From: Demequina litoralis
Lineage (GTDB): Bacteria > Actinomycetota > Actinomycetes > Actinomycetales > Demequinaceae
Direction: 5' to 3'
NCBI RefSeq assembly: GCF_030418455.1
Contig: NZ_JAUHPW010000008.1
Location: 1-64,000, forward strand
DNA length: 64,000 bases
Positions 17,306 through 26,520 of this stretch are shown here, piece by piece. The translations under genes and the position numbers were made by a program. Each line of letters begins with the position of its first letter. Position 1 is the stretch's first letter. The notes beneath the pieces are model-generated. The model saw nothing but the letters and a program-made list of their open reading frames with translations, searched no databases and was not told the DNA's origin.

Positions 17306-18643
17306 ATGTACGGACAGAGCCTGCAAGAGGCCATCGACCAGGCCGGGTCCCCGGTCCGACTGCTGTGGAAGGCGGGCGCGGAGGCATGGGTGCCGCCCGT
17401 CGTCGAGCCCGAGTACGCCGGCTGGGCCGCCGAGCAGCGCGCGTGGCGCGACGGCGTCTCGATCGCCGACCTCTCGTTCCACATGTACAACACGGCCCTC
17501 AAGGGCCCCGACGCGATGCGGCTGCTCAGCGACGTCAGCGCGAACAACTACGAGCGCTTCGCGATCGGCCAGGCGAAGCAGTTCGTCCCGGTCGCGGCGG
17601 ACGGCAACATCATCTCCGACGGCATCCTGCTGCGCGAGGGCGAGGAGTCGTTCATCCTCTCCGGCGTGCCGTGCGCGCAGAACTGGGTGGCCTATCACGC
17701 GAAGAACGGCGGCTACGACGTCGAGCTGTCGACGGACCCGGACCGCAGCTTCGTCAAGGAGGACCCCGAGCGCTTCCGCCTCCAGGTCCAGGGCCCGCAC
17801 GCGCTCGAGCTGGTCCACCGCGCCTTCGGCGGCCCGCTGCCGGAGGTGAAGTTCTTCCACTCGACCGTCGTCGAGCTCGACGGCATGCCCATCCGCGCGC
17901 TGCGCCACGGCATGGCGGGCCAGCCCGGCTACGAGTTCATCGGCGACTACCGCGACCACGACCGCTTCCTCGCGGCGCTCATGAAGGCGGGCGAGGTGCT
18001 CGACGTGGTGCGCATCGGCGCGAAGTCGTACTCGACCAACGGCGTCGAGAGCGGCTGGATCGCGGCCCCGACCGCGGCGATCTACCTCGACCCGTCGCTC
18101 GCGGAGTACCGCCAGCAGCTGTCGGTCTTCTCGTACGAGGGCATGAACCCGCTCCACGGCAGCCTCTACTCCGAGGACATCACCGACTACTACACGTCGC
18201 CGTGGGAGCTGGGCTACGGGCGTTCGATCCACCTGGGCCACGACTTCATCGGCCGCGACGCGCTCATCGCCGCGAAGGAGGGCCCGCTGCGCCGCAAGGT
18301 GACGCTCGAGTGCGACCCGGCCGAGGTGCGCGCGGCGTTCGGCGACGAGGGCGAGTACCTCATGAGCCACGCCCGGCACCGCATCGAGACGCCCGCGGGC
18401 GACCTCGTGGGCTCGACCTTCTACTCGGCGCTCATCGAGCCGGTGGGCACGCTGCTCGCGCTGTCCCTCGTCGACGAGTCCGTCGCCGCGCCCGGCAGCA
18501 CGGTCGACCTGGTCTGGGGCGAGCACCCGGGCGCGGACGCCGCCCCCGGCGCCACGGACGGCTTCGTGCGCCTGCGCGCCACGGTGCGTCCCGCGCCGTA
18601 CGACGAGTTCGCGCGCACGGAGTACCGCCGCAACCTGGTCTGA
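17306..18643 (+). CDS. LigM/DesA-like tetrahydrofolate-dependent aromatic O-demethylase, paralog 2
   Basis: A 445-residue GcvT-fold protein, much closer to paralog 3 (22370-23704) than to paralog 1; long blocks such as LLSDVSANN and GQAKQF are shared by both. It carries SFHMYN where paralog 1 has SHHMND, so the residue that is His in LigM-type enzymes is Phe here and in paralog 3. This may mark a different substrate or chemistry. GAGGGAG precedes the ATG. It is monocistronic, with a strong hairpin 10 bases past the stop. Expected product: 5-methyl-tetrahydrofolate plus a demethylated aromatic. Confidence 0.8.
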   Translation: MYGQSLQEAIDQAGSPVRLLWKAGAEAWVPPVVEPEYAGWAAEQRAWRDGVSIADLSFHMYNTALKGPDAMRLLSDVSANNYERFAIGQAKQFVPVAADGNIISDGILLREGEESFILSGVPCAQNWVAYHAKNGGYDVELSTDPDRSFVKEDPERFRLQVQGPHALELVHRAFGGPLPEVKFFHSTVVELDGMPIRALRHGMAGQPGYEFIGDYRDHDRFLAALMKAGEVLDVVRIGAKSYSTNGVESGWIAAPTAAIYLDPSLAEYRQQLSVFSYEGMNPLHGSLYSEDITDYYTSPWELGYGRSIHLGHDFIGRDALIAAKEGPLRRKVTLECDPAEVRAAFGDEGEYLMSHARHRIETPAGDLVGSTFYSALIEPVGTLLALSLVDESVAAPGSTVDLVWGEHPGADAAPGATDGFVRLRATVRPAPYDEFARTEYRRNLV

Positions 18644-18652
18644 ACGCGGAAG

Positions 18653-18694
18653 GCGGGCCGCGCATCGTCCCTGTGGGAACGATGCGCGGCCCGC
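18653..18694. terminator. Long hairpin between convergent genes
   Basis: Arm GCGGGCCGCGCATCGTCCC (18653-18671) pairs with 18675-18694 apart from one extra/mismatched base, with a 3-base loop. It contains one exact 11-mer and one variant (GGAACGATGCG). It follows the rightward demethylase gene and faces the end of the leftward MetE-like gene. Confidence 0.8.
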
Positions 18695-18696
18695 GC

Positions 18697-18772
18697 CAAC
18701 CGGCGTATGAGCGCGCGCCCCGGTTGCGCGATCAGGCACGATGCGCGCGAGCCCCGGCCCATACGCCGGTTG
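18697..18772. terminator. Second inverted repeat between convergent genes
   Basis: Perfect 13-base arms CAACCGGCGTATG (18697-18709) and CATACGCCGGTTG (18760-18772) enclose a GC-rich region with its own GCGCGC pairing. It is placed to stop transcription of the leftward MetE-like gene, whose stop codon is 40 bases to the right. Confidence 0.6.
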
Positions 18773-18811
18773 CGGTGGGGTGGGCGCCGGTCGGGGCGCG
18801 TCCGTGCGGCG

Positions 18812-19870
18812 CTACAGCGCCTCGGAGACCTCGCGGTGCAGCGCGAACAGGCCCGCGACGGTGTCCGCCGGGGCACGGCCGATGCCGCACTCCGTCGCGA
18901 TGCCGAAGTCCTGCACCGCGGCGTGCGCGGCGGCGATGCGACGCTCGGCGCCCTCGACACCGTCCTGGCGGTGGACGAGGCCGAGGAACAGCGCGGTCTC
19001 CTCCGGGAGGTCGAGCGAGGCGAGCGGCGCGAAGTAGGCCTCGTCGTCGCGCTCGATCGGCACGGGCAGGTGGATCCAGTCGATGCGGCGGTCCACGTCC
19101 TTCACGAGGTTCTGCGCGAAGCGCGCGAGGAAGCCCGCGTCCTTGGGCTCGACGTAGTGCTTCTCGCCGATGTCGCCGTAGCAGAGGTGGTAGCCGAGGG
19201 CGACGTCGTCGGGCACCTGCGCGGCCTGACGGGCGGACCGCTCCGCGAGCGCGCCGAGCACGTCCTCGCCGAACCAGCCGCGGTCGGTGGAGCCGCGGTA
19301 GCCGGCGCCCTCGAGGTAGCCGAACTCGAGCGCGTTGTCCCACTGGATCGCGAGCTTGTCGTGCGGGATCGCGGCGAGGATCTGCGCGAGCTCCTTGAAC
19401 AGCGCGCGCTCGTACACGGGCTCGAAGCGGGCGCGGTCGGAAGCGCGCACCATCGAGCCGACGACGCCGACGGGCGTGGGCAGCGACACCTGGAAGCGCG
19501 TGGTCGCGGGGATCACGCCCTCGGCCTGGAGGCGCGAGAAGACCTCCCACGAGGACAGCGCGGCCTCGGCGTAGCCCAGCGGCGCGAGCTCGAGGGCGTC
19601 CAGGTCCATGTCGTCGGGCACGGTGACCTTCCGGATGTCCAGGGTGCCGACCATGATCGGGTGGTCGCCCTCGCGGCCGAGGCCGGGCGTCTGCGCGATG
19701 CGGTCGGGCTGGAAGGCGACCCAGTGGAAGCGCTCGCCGACCTCGCCGTCGGGGATGCGGGCCAGGCGGTCGCCCAGCTCCGCGGCCGCCGTGCGCATCA
19801 CGGTCTCGGCGTCGGGAAGGTTGATGCTGCCCACCAGGTGGGCGCCGTGCGGGCGGGTCGTCGCGGTCAT
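18812..19870 (-). CDS. MetE-like (cobalamin-independent methionine synthase fold) protein
   Basis: A 352-residue TIM-barrel protein of the UROD/MetE-like superfamily, half the length of MetE and matching only its catalytic half. Putative zinc ligands are kept: His228 and Cys230 in GYHLCYGD, and Cys328 in TECGIGR. ARIPDGEVGER and QVSLPTPVG near the N-terminus are family features. It sits in the demethylase cluster, opposite the MarR gene. It could pass a methyl group from methyl-THF or a methoxy aromatic to a thiol, or act as a lyase on a pathway intermediate. The acceptor is unknown. GAGAGG precedes the ATG. Confidence 0.7.
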   Translation of the reverse strand: MTATTRPHGAHLVGSINLPDAETVMRTAAAELGDRLARIPDGEVGERFHWVAFQPDRIAQTPGLGREGDHPIMVGTLDIRKVTVPDDMDLDALELAPLGYAEAALSSWEVFSRLQAEGVIPATTRFQVSLPTPVGVVGSMVRASDRARFEPVYERALFKELAQILAAIPHDKLAIQWDNALEFGYLEGAGYRGSTDRGWFGEDVLGALAERSARQAAQVPDDVALGYHLCYGDIGEKHYVEPKDAGFLARFAQNLVKDVDRRIDWIHLPVPIERDDEAYFAPLASLDLPEETALFLGLVHRQDGVEGAERRIAAAHAAVQDFGIATECGIGRAPADTVAGLFALHREVSEAL

Positions 19871-19938
19871 GTGGCGATGCCTCTCTCGGGGACCGGGACG
19901 ATGCGCGACGTCGCGCAGGGCGCCCCAGCGGACGGTTT

Positions 19939-19948
19939 CAGTCGACTG
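19939..19948. promoter_or_regulatory. MarR-type operator core CAGTCGACTG
   Basis: A perfect 10-base palindrome preceded by TT, 69 bases before the MetE-like start and just past the stop of the MarR gene. It matches the CAG-N4-CTG pattern of the sites at 15065, 15097, 20514 and 28962. Confidence 0.5.
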
Positions 19949-19953
19949 CGATG

Positions 19954-20412
19954 CTACAGGGACAGGTCGCCCTCGTCGCGCGGGCCGCCTAGCTTGCGGT
20001 CGACGATCACGAGCCTCGCGACCAGCTCCTTGCGCAGGTCCTCGCCGATCGCCTCGTCGAGGCGCTGGTTGACGCCGTCCAGCCGGTGGATCGCGTCCTC
20101 GGCGGCCTCGACGCCCGCAGGGCTCGGCTCGTGCAGCACCACGCGCCCGTGGGTGGGGTGCGGGCGCGACGTGGTCCACCCGCGCTGCTCGAGCGTGCGC
20201 AGCGCGAGCGCCGCGCTCTGCGGCGTGATGCGGAAGCGGCGCCCGAGGTCGGAGGCGGACCGCGGACCCTCGAGGTGCAGGTGCACGAGGATGCCGAGCT
20301 GGTTGATGGTCGCCCCGGAGGACTCGAGCTCGGCGGTCACCGAGCGCTGCACCACCTGGTGGGCGCGCCACAGCGCATACGGGAGGCTGTCGTCCCATTC
20401 CGGAGTCCCCAC
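19954..20412 (-). CDS. MarR-family regulator
   Basis: A 152-residue winged-helix protein: ALWRAHQVVQRSV dimer helix, SASDLGRRFRITPQSAALALRTLEQRGW recognition region, and SRPHPTHGRVVLHE wing. It is a paralog of the MarR protein at 16666-17139. The GTG start at 20412 follows GAGAGGACGGG. It is divergent from metF across a 162-base region that holds a good promoter overlapped by CAG-N4-CTG and AGTTG-N4-CAACT palindromes, so it probably represses metF-folD and itself. It may also run on into the MetE-like gene 83 bases downstream. Confidence 0.83.
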   Translation of the reverse strand: MGTPEWDDSLPYALWRAHQVVQRSVTAELESSGATINQLGILVHLHLEGPRSASDLGRRFRITPQSAALALRTLEQRGWTTSRPHPTHGRVVLHEPSPAGVEAAEDAIHRLDGVNQRLDEAIGEDLRKELVARLVIVDRKLGGPRDEGDLSL

Positions 20413-20495
20413 GGCACCCGTCCTCTCGCCGGCCTCATCCGATTGTGCCGCAGAGCGCGCGACATGCCTGGCAGGACACCCTCCGAAGAATTCAC

Positions 20496-20527
20496 AGTTG
20501 ACATCAACTATGACAGGCAACTGTAAT
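20496..20527 (+). promoter_or_regulatory. metF promoter with overlapping MarR-type operators
   Basis: TTGACA (20498-20503) and TGTAAT (20522-20527) with an 18-base spacer form a near-consensus promoter. AGTTG-acat-CAACT (20497-20510) overlaps the -35 region and CAGGCAACTG (20514-20523) overlaps the -10 region, which suggests repression by one of the two MarR proteins. Confidence 0.7.
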
Positions 20528-20574
20528 GATTGAACGCAACTCCTTCTGCACCCCGGACCAAAGGAGGCCCGACG

Positions 20575-21417
20575 ATGCATGGCACCGCCACGCTTCTCGA
20601 CGATTTCTCGCTCGAGATGACCGCGAGGGATCTGCCCCAGCTCCTCGAGACTGCGGCGACCCTTCCCACCGATACCCGCGTGAACGTCACCTATCTCGGC
20701 ACCGAGGACGCTGCCGACCGGCTCGCGGCGGCCAAGGCCGTCGCGGACGGAGGACTCACGCCCGTCCCCCACATCTCCGCCCGCCGCGTCACGAGCCCCG
20801 AGGTCCTCGCGGACTTCCTCGGCGCCCACCAGGCGCAGGGCACCCAGGAGAAGGTCTTCGTCATCGGCGGCGACCCCCGCGAACCCCAGGGCCCGTACTC
20901 CGACGCCCTGTCGATCATCGGCTCGGGCATCCTGCCCGAGTTCGGCGTCCGCGAGGTCGGCATCGGCGGCTACCCCGAGGGCCACCCCGACATCTCCGAC
21001 GCCGCCCTGTGGGCCGCGCTGGCCGACAAGTCGGCGAGCATCGTCGACCAGGGCCTCGACGGCACGATCATCACGCAGTTCTCGTTCGACACCGACGCCG
21101 TGCTGGCGTGGGCCGAGCGCGTGCGCGGCCTCGGGATCGAGCTCCCGATCCGCGTCGGCGTGCCCGGCCCGGCCGGCATCAAGCGCCTGCTCGGCTTCGC
21201 GCGGCGCTGCGGCGTCGGCTCGAGCACCACGCTGGCCCGCAAGTACGGGTTCTCCGTGACCAACCTCGTCGGCACCGCCGGTCCCGACCGCTTCGTCGAG
21301 GACCTCGCGTCCAGCATCGACCCCGGTCGTCACGGCGACATCCGCGTCCACTTCTTCACCTTCGGCGGCCTCGACGCGACCGCCGGCTGGGTGCAGAACC
21401 ACCTGGCGACGGTATGA
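20575..21417 (+). CDS. metF: 5,10-methylenetetrahydrofolate reductase
   Basis: A 280-residue flavin-dependent TIM-barrel enzyme without the C-terminal regulatory domain of the eukaryotic form. The barrel motifs [28 protein letters not shown] and TQFSFD are all present. In this context it should run toward oxidation: methyl-THF from the O-demethylases to methylene-THF, as in Sphingobium lignin pathways. AAAGGAGG precedes the ATG at 20575. The stop overlaps the folD start (ATGA), so the two are co-translated. Confidence 0.87.
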   Translation: MHGTATLLDDFSLEMTARDLPQLLETAATLPTDTRVNVTYLGTEDAADRLAAAKAVADGGLTPVPHISARRVTSPEVLADFLGAHQAQGTQEKVFVIGGDPREPQGPYSDALSIIGSGILPEFGVREVGIGGYPEGHPDISDAALWAALADKSASIVDQGLDGTIITQFSFDTDAVLAWAERVRGLGIELPIRVGVPGPAGIKRLLGFARRCGVGSSTTLARKYGFSVTNLVGTAGPDRFVEDLASSIDPGRHGDIRVHFFTFGGLDATAGWVQNHLATV

Positions 21418-22295
21418 CCGCCCGCGTCCTGGACGGCAAGGCGACCGCGTCGGCCATCAAGGCGGAGCTGCGCGAGCGCGTGGCGAGCCTGGCCGCACGC
21501 GGCGTCACGCCGGGCCTGGGCACGGTCCTCGTGGGGGACGATGCGGGATCGGCCTGGTACGTCGCGGGCAAGCACCGCGACTGCGCGGAGGTGGGCATCC
21601 GCTCGATCCGCCACGACCTGCCCGCGGAGACCACCCAGGAGGAGCTCGAGGCGGTCATCGACGAGCTCAACGCGGACCCGGCCTGCACGGGCTACATCGT
21701 GCAGCTGCCGCTGCCGCGCCACCTCGACACCGACCGGATCCTCGAGCGCATCGACCCCGCGAAGGACGCGGACGGCCTCCACCCGGTCAACCTGGGGCGC
21801 CTCACGCTCAACGTGAACGCGCCGATCGACACGCCCGTGCCGTGCACGCCGCGCGCCGTCGTCGCGCTCATGGAGCGCCACGGCCTCGACCTCGACGGCA
21901 AGCGCGTCGTCGTGGTGGGCCGCGGCGTCACGGTGGGCCGCCCCATCGCCCCGCTGCTCACGCGGCGCGCGCACAACGCCACGGTCACGCTCACCCACAC
22001 GGGGACGCGGGACCTGCCGGCGGCCCTGCGCGACGCCGACGTGATCGTCGCCGCCGCCGGCGTGGCCGGCATCGTCCGTCCCGAGGACGTCCGCGAAGGC
22101 GCGGTCGTGCTCGACGTCGGGGTCTCGCGCGTGACCGACCCCGCCACCGGCGCGTCCCGCATCGCGGGCGACGTCGATCCCAAGGTCGGCGACGTCGCCG
22201 CCTGGATGTCCCCCAACCCCGGCGGCGTCGGACCCATGACCCGCGCGCTGCTGCTCACCAACATCGTCGAGATGGCGGAGAGATCCGCCGCTTGA
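21414..22295 (+). CDS. folD: Bifunctional methylene-THF dehydrogenase / methenyl-THF cyclohydrolase
   Basis: A 293-residue FolD. The catalytic Lys lies in [21 protein letters not shown] is the substrate-binding segment, and [11 protein letters not shown] is the dinucleotide loop (Gly in place of the common Ser). It converts methylene-THF to methenyl-THF and then formyl-THF. It overlaps metF by 4 bases. Its placement with metF and purU suggests a dedicated catabolic copy, separate from a housekeeping folD elsewhere. An exact GGGACGATGCG lies inside at 21535-21545. Confidence 0.9.
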   Translation: MTARVLDGKATASAIKAELRERVASLAARGVTPGLGTVLVGDDAGSAWYVAGKHRDCAEVGIRSIRHDLPAETTQEELEAVIDELNADPACTGYIVQLPLPRHLDTDRILERIDPAKDADGLHPVNLGRLTLNVNAPIDTPVPCTPRAVVALMERHGLDLDGKRVVVVGRGVTVGRPIAPLLTRRAHNATVTLTHTGTRDLPAALRDADVIVAAAGVAGIVRPEDVREGAVVLDVGVSRVTDPATGASRIAGDVDPKVGDVAAWMSPNPGGVGPMTRALLLTNIVEMAERSAA

Positions 22296-22369
22296 CGGCC
22301 TGAACGTGCGGCCGTCGACCCTGGCGGCCGCCTGCACCACCCCTTTCTCAACGACGAGGAGTCCCCACC

Positions 22370-23700
22370 ATGTCCGCACCCTCCCTTCAGGACGCCATCG
22401 ACCAGGCCGGCAACGCGGTCGACCTGATCTGGAAGCCCAGCAAGGTCACCTGGAAGGTCCCCGTGGTCCAGCCCGAGCACGTGGGCTGGGCCGAGGAGCA
22501 GGAGGCGTGGCGCTCCGGCGTGGCGCTGTCCGACCTGTCCTTCCACATGTCCGACACGACGATCGTCGGCCCCGACGCCAAGCGCCTCCTGTCCGACGTC
22601 AGCGCGAACAACATCGAGCGCTTCGAGATCGGCCAGGCCAAGCAGTTCATCCCGGTCGCCGAGGACGGCAACATCATCACGGACGGCATCCTGCTCAAGG
22701 AGTCCGAGGAGCGCTTCGTGCTCTCCGGCGTGCCGGCCTCGCAGAGCTGGGTGACGTATCACGCGCAGAAGGGCGGCTACGACGTCGAGATGGCGACGAA
22801 CGCCGACTCGGCCGTGCGCCAGGGCGGCGACCCGTGGTACTTCCGCTTCCAGATCCAGGGCCGCTACGCGCTCGACCTCGTGGAGAAGGCCTTCGGCGGC
22901 CCGCTGCCGGAGACCAAGTTCTTCCACTCGCAGCTCGTCGAGCTCGACGGCCGCCCCGTGCGCGCGCTGCGCCACGGCATGGCCGGCCAGGCGGGCTACG
23001 AGTTCATCGGCTCGTACGCGGACTACGACGCGGTCAAGGACGCCCTCATGGGCGCCGGCGAGGCGTTCGGCATCACCCACGTGGGCGGCATGGCGTACTT
23101 CACCAACGGCGTCGAGAGCGGCTGGATCCCCACCCCGACCCCGGCGGTCTACACCGCGCCCGAGCTCGAGGACTACCGCCGGTGGCAGAGCGCCTTCAGC
23201 TACGAGGGCAAGAAGCCGATGCACGGCTCCTTCTACTCCCCCGACATCGAGGACTACTACACCTCGCCGTGGGAGCTCGGCTACGGCCGCTCGATCTCGT
23301 TCAACCACGACTTCATCGGCCGCGACGCGCTGCTCGCCGCGAAGGACGCCCCCAAGCGCACCCGCGTCACGCTCGAGTGGAACGAGGAGGACGTGGCCCG
23401 CGTGTTCGGCGGCGACCCGGGCTACTTCCTCAGCTACGGCCGCTACCGCATCGAGAACGCGCACGGCCTCGCCGGCGTGACCTTCTACTCCGCGAACATC
23501 GCGCCGGTGGGCAAGATCCTGTCGCTGTCGCTCGTGGACGAGTTCCAGGCCGAGCCGGGCTCCGAGGTCGAGATCGTCCTCGGCGAGCACCCCGGCCGCT
23601 ACGCGGAGCCGGACGCGGACCTCGGCTTCGACCGGATCCGCGCCACCGTCCAGCCGTCGCCGTACGACGAGTACGCGCGGACCAAGTACCGGGTGAACGC

Positions 23701-23704
<4 letters not shown>
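22370..23704 (+). CDS. LigM/DesA-like tetrahydrofolate-dependent aromatic O-demethylase, paralog 3
   Basis: A 444-residue GcvT-fold protein, close paralog of the gene at 17306-18643. It shares SFHM, LLSDVSANN, GQAKQF, FFHSQLVELDG and DFIGRDALLAAK. GAGGAG precedes the ATG. Its stop codon overlaps the ATG of purU (ATGA), coupling a predicted methyl-transfer enzyme to the deformylase that discards the oxidised carbon. This overlap is the strongest context evidence that the family here feeds the folate C1 pool. The substrate is unknown. Confidence 0.82.
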
Positions 23705-24609
<905 letters not shown>

Positions 24610-24617
24610 GCACGGCC

Positions 24618-24659
24618 AGGGGGACGATGCGCGGGTTCCGGCCCGCGCATCGTCCCCCT
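24618..24659 (+). terminator. Perfect terminator built from the 11-mer
   Basis: Seventeen-base perfect stem GGGGGACGATGCGCGGG (24619-24635) with its complement (24642-24658), flanked by a further A-T pair, with a 6-base loop and a short TT tail. Each arm contains an exact GGGACGATGCG copy (24621-24631 and 24646-24656). Confidence 0.88.
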
Positions 24660-24711
24660 TCTGCGTGCCGGGCGCGGCGGGCCACGGGGGCGTGTGCGCG
24701 CTCGCGCGTGT

Positions 24712-24860
24712 CGGCGCGCGAACTCACACATCGCTTCCGCGTATTTCAGCTCAGGCTTGAACAGCCCCGCGCAACGGCTCGCGGAACCGGTTGCCCGCGG
24801 GGCTGTTCAAGCGACTCCTGAAATTCGCGAGCACGACATGCACTCGAGCGCGCCCGACGG
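24712..24860. repeat. 149-base foldback repeat, copy 1
   Basis: About 93% identical, without gaps, to 29367-29515 in the same orientation. It has an internal perfect 17-base inverted repeat (GCTTGAACAGCCCCGCG and its complement) and an outer ATTTCAG/CTGAAAT pair. It lies just past the end of the ribose-type ABC operon. Confidence 0.8.
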
Positions 24861-24912
24861 ACGCGCGGCGAGAGGGCGGTGGTAGGCGCGGACGCCTGGT
24901 GGGCGGGAGGGG

Positions 24913-26520
24913 TCAGGCGGCGCCGGTATCGCGACGAGCACGCAGCGCGCCGCGCGAGCCGCCCGCGTAGATGGCCTCGACGATGTCGTCGGGCGTGACC
25001 TGGCCCGAGAGCTCGCGCGCGATCCGCCCCTCCTCGAACACGAGCACGCGATCGCACAGCAGCGCGAGCTCGTTCTCGTCCGAGCCGGCGACCAGCACGA
25101 ACATCCCCGAGGCTGCCATCTCGTGGATCGCCTCGACGATGGTGTGGCGCGCGCCGACGTCGACGGCCTGGGTGGGCTCGTGAAGCAGCAGGAGGTCCGG
25201 GTCGGTGGCGAGCCACTTCGCGACGAACACCTTCTGCTGGTTGCCGCCCGAGTAGGTATTGACCGGCGCCTGGGGCAGGTTGGGCACCACCCCGAGCCTG
25301 TCGATCCACTCCCCCACCAGCGCGAGCTCGTTGCGGCGCGGCATGGGTGCGAGCGGGCGGCGCGCGCGCGACGTCTGCGCGAAGGCGATGTTCTCGGCGA
25401 CGGACTCGGTCATCGCGAGGCCCGCGTGCTCGCGACCCTCGGGCACCAGCGCCATGCCGGCGGCGATCGCATCGGCGGGGCGCAGGCCCGCGAGCGCGAG
25501 GTCGCGGCCCGGGAGCGAGACGGTGCCCGCGCGCGCGGGGCTCACGCCGGCGAGGAGGTACGGCACGTCGTCGTAGCCCGAGCCGCCGACGCCCGTGAGG
25601 CCCACGATCTCCCCCTGGCGGACCTCGAAGGACGCCTCGGCGACCCCGAGGCCGGCGACGCCGACGACCGTGACACGCGGCGCATCGTCCGCCGGCACGA
25701 GCCGCTCGCGCGAGTCGAGGTCGCCGAGGTTGCGGCCGAGGATGAGGGAGGTCAGCTCGGCCTCCGTCATGCCACGCACCTCGTGGCCGGAGACGACCGA
25801 GCGGCCGTCGCGGAGGATGGTGACGCGGTCGGCCGCGGCGACCACCTCCTCGAGGCGGTGCGTGATCATCAGCACCGCGGTGCCGGTCGCGACGATCTCG
25901 TCGAGGATGCCGAAGAAGTGCTCGAGGGCCCGCCGGCTGAGCGCGCGGGTCGACTCGTCGAAGACGATGAGGCCGGCGCCCGCCTGCGCGTCCTGGAGGG
26001 CACGGGCGATCGCGACGGTGGCACGGTCCTCCTCGAGCAGCGTGCCGACGGGGACGTCGAGGGGCACCTGACGGCCGACGCGCGCGAACACCGCCGCCGC
26101 GGCCTCGCGCTCGCGCGCCCAGTCGATGCGGCGCGTGAGGCGGGAGCCGGTGAGGCGCCCCACGCGGAGGTTCTCGAGGACGGTGAACTCGTCGACGAGC
26201 CCGAGGCTCTGGTGCACCACCGCCATGCCGCGCTCGCGCGACTCCTGCGGGGTCACAGGCAGCTGCAGCGGGACGCCGTCGATCGCGACCTGCGCGCCGG
26301 GGTCCGGCGTGTAGAGGCCCGTGAGGATCTTCGCGACGGTCGACTTGCCCGAGCCGTTCTGGCCCACGAGCGCATGGATCTCCCCCGGCGCGACGTCGAA
26401 GGTGACGTCGGTGAGCACGCGGTTGGACCCGAAGGTCTTGTCGAGCGCGCTCACCGACAGGCGCGGGGCCGGGGGTGCGGGCGTCGCCGCCCGCACCCCC
26501 TCGTGACGCGTCACGGTCAC
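24913..26520 (-). CDS. Ribose-type ABC transporter ATPase (two nucleotide-binding domains)
   Basis: A 535-residue RbsA/MglA-type protein with two ATPase halves. Half 1 has an intact Walker A (GQNGSGKST, 53-61) but a degenerate signature (LEEDRATVAIARAL) and an altered Walker B (IVFDESTRALS). Half 2 lacks the Walker A Lys (GVGGSGYDDV), as is usual, and keeps YSGGNQQKVFVAKWL and LLLHEPTQAVDVG. Each half therefore lacks one set of motifs. The GTG start overlaps the binding-protein stop (GTGA). It energises uptake with the lipoprotein and single permease upstream. Confidence 0.82.
   Translation of the reverse strand: MTVTRHEGVRAATPAPPAPRLSVSALDKTFGSNRVLTDVTFDVAPGEIHALVGQNGSGKSTVAKILTGLYTPDPGAQVAIDGVPLQLPVTPQESRERGMAVVHQSLGLVDEFTVLENLRVGRLTGSRLTRRIDWAREREAAAAVFARVGRQVPLDVPVGTLLEEDRATVAIARALQDAQAGAGLIVFDESTRALSRRALEHFFGILDEIVATGTAVLMITHRLEEVVAAADRVTILRDGRSVVSGHEVRGMTEAELTSLILGRNLGDLDSRERLVPADDAPRVTVVGVAGLGVAEASFEVRQGEIVGLTGVGGSGYDDVPYLLAGVSPARAGTVSLPGRDLALAGLRPADAIAAGMALVPEGREHAGLAMTESVAENIAFAQTSRARRPLAPMPRRNELALVGEWIDRLGVVPNLPQAPVNTYSGGNQQKVFVAKWLATDPDLLLLHEPTQAVDVGARHTIVEAIHEMAASGMFVLVAGSDENELALLCDRVLVFEEGRIARELSGQVTPDDIVEAIYAGGSRGALRARRDTGAA

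Larger units (their letters stand above)
24610..24912. other. Gene-free region with terminator and foldback element
   Basis: It holds the purU terminator (24618-24659) and copy 1 of the 149-base foldback repeat (24712-24860). No coding sequence seen. Confidence 0.6.
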
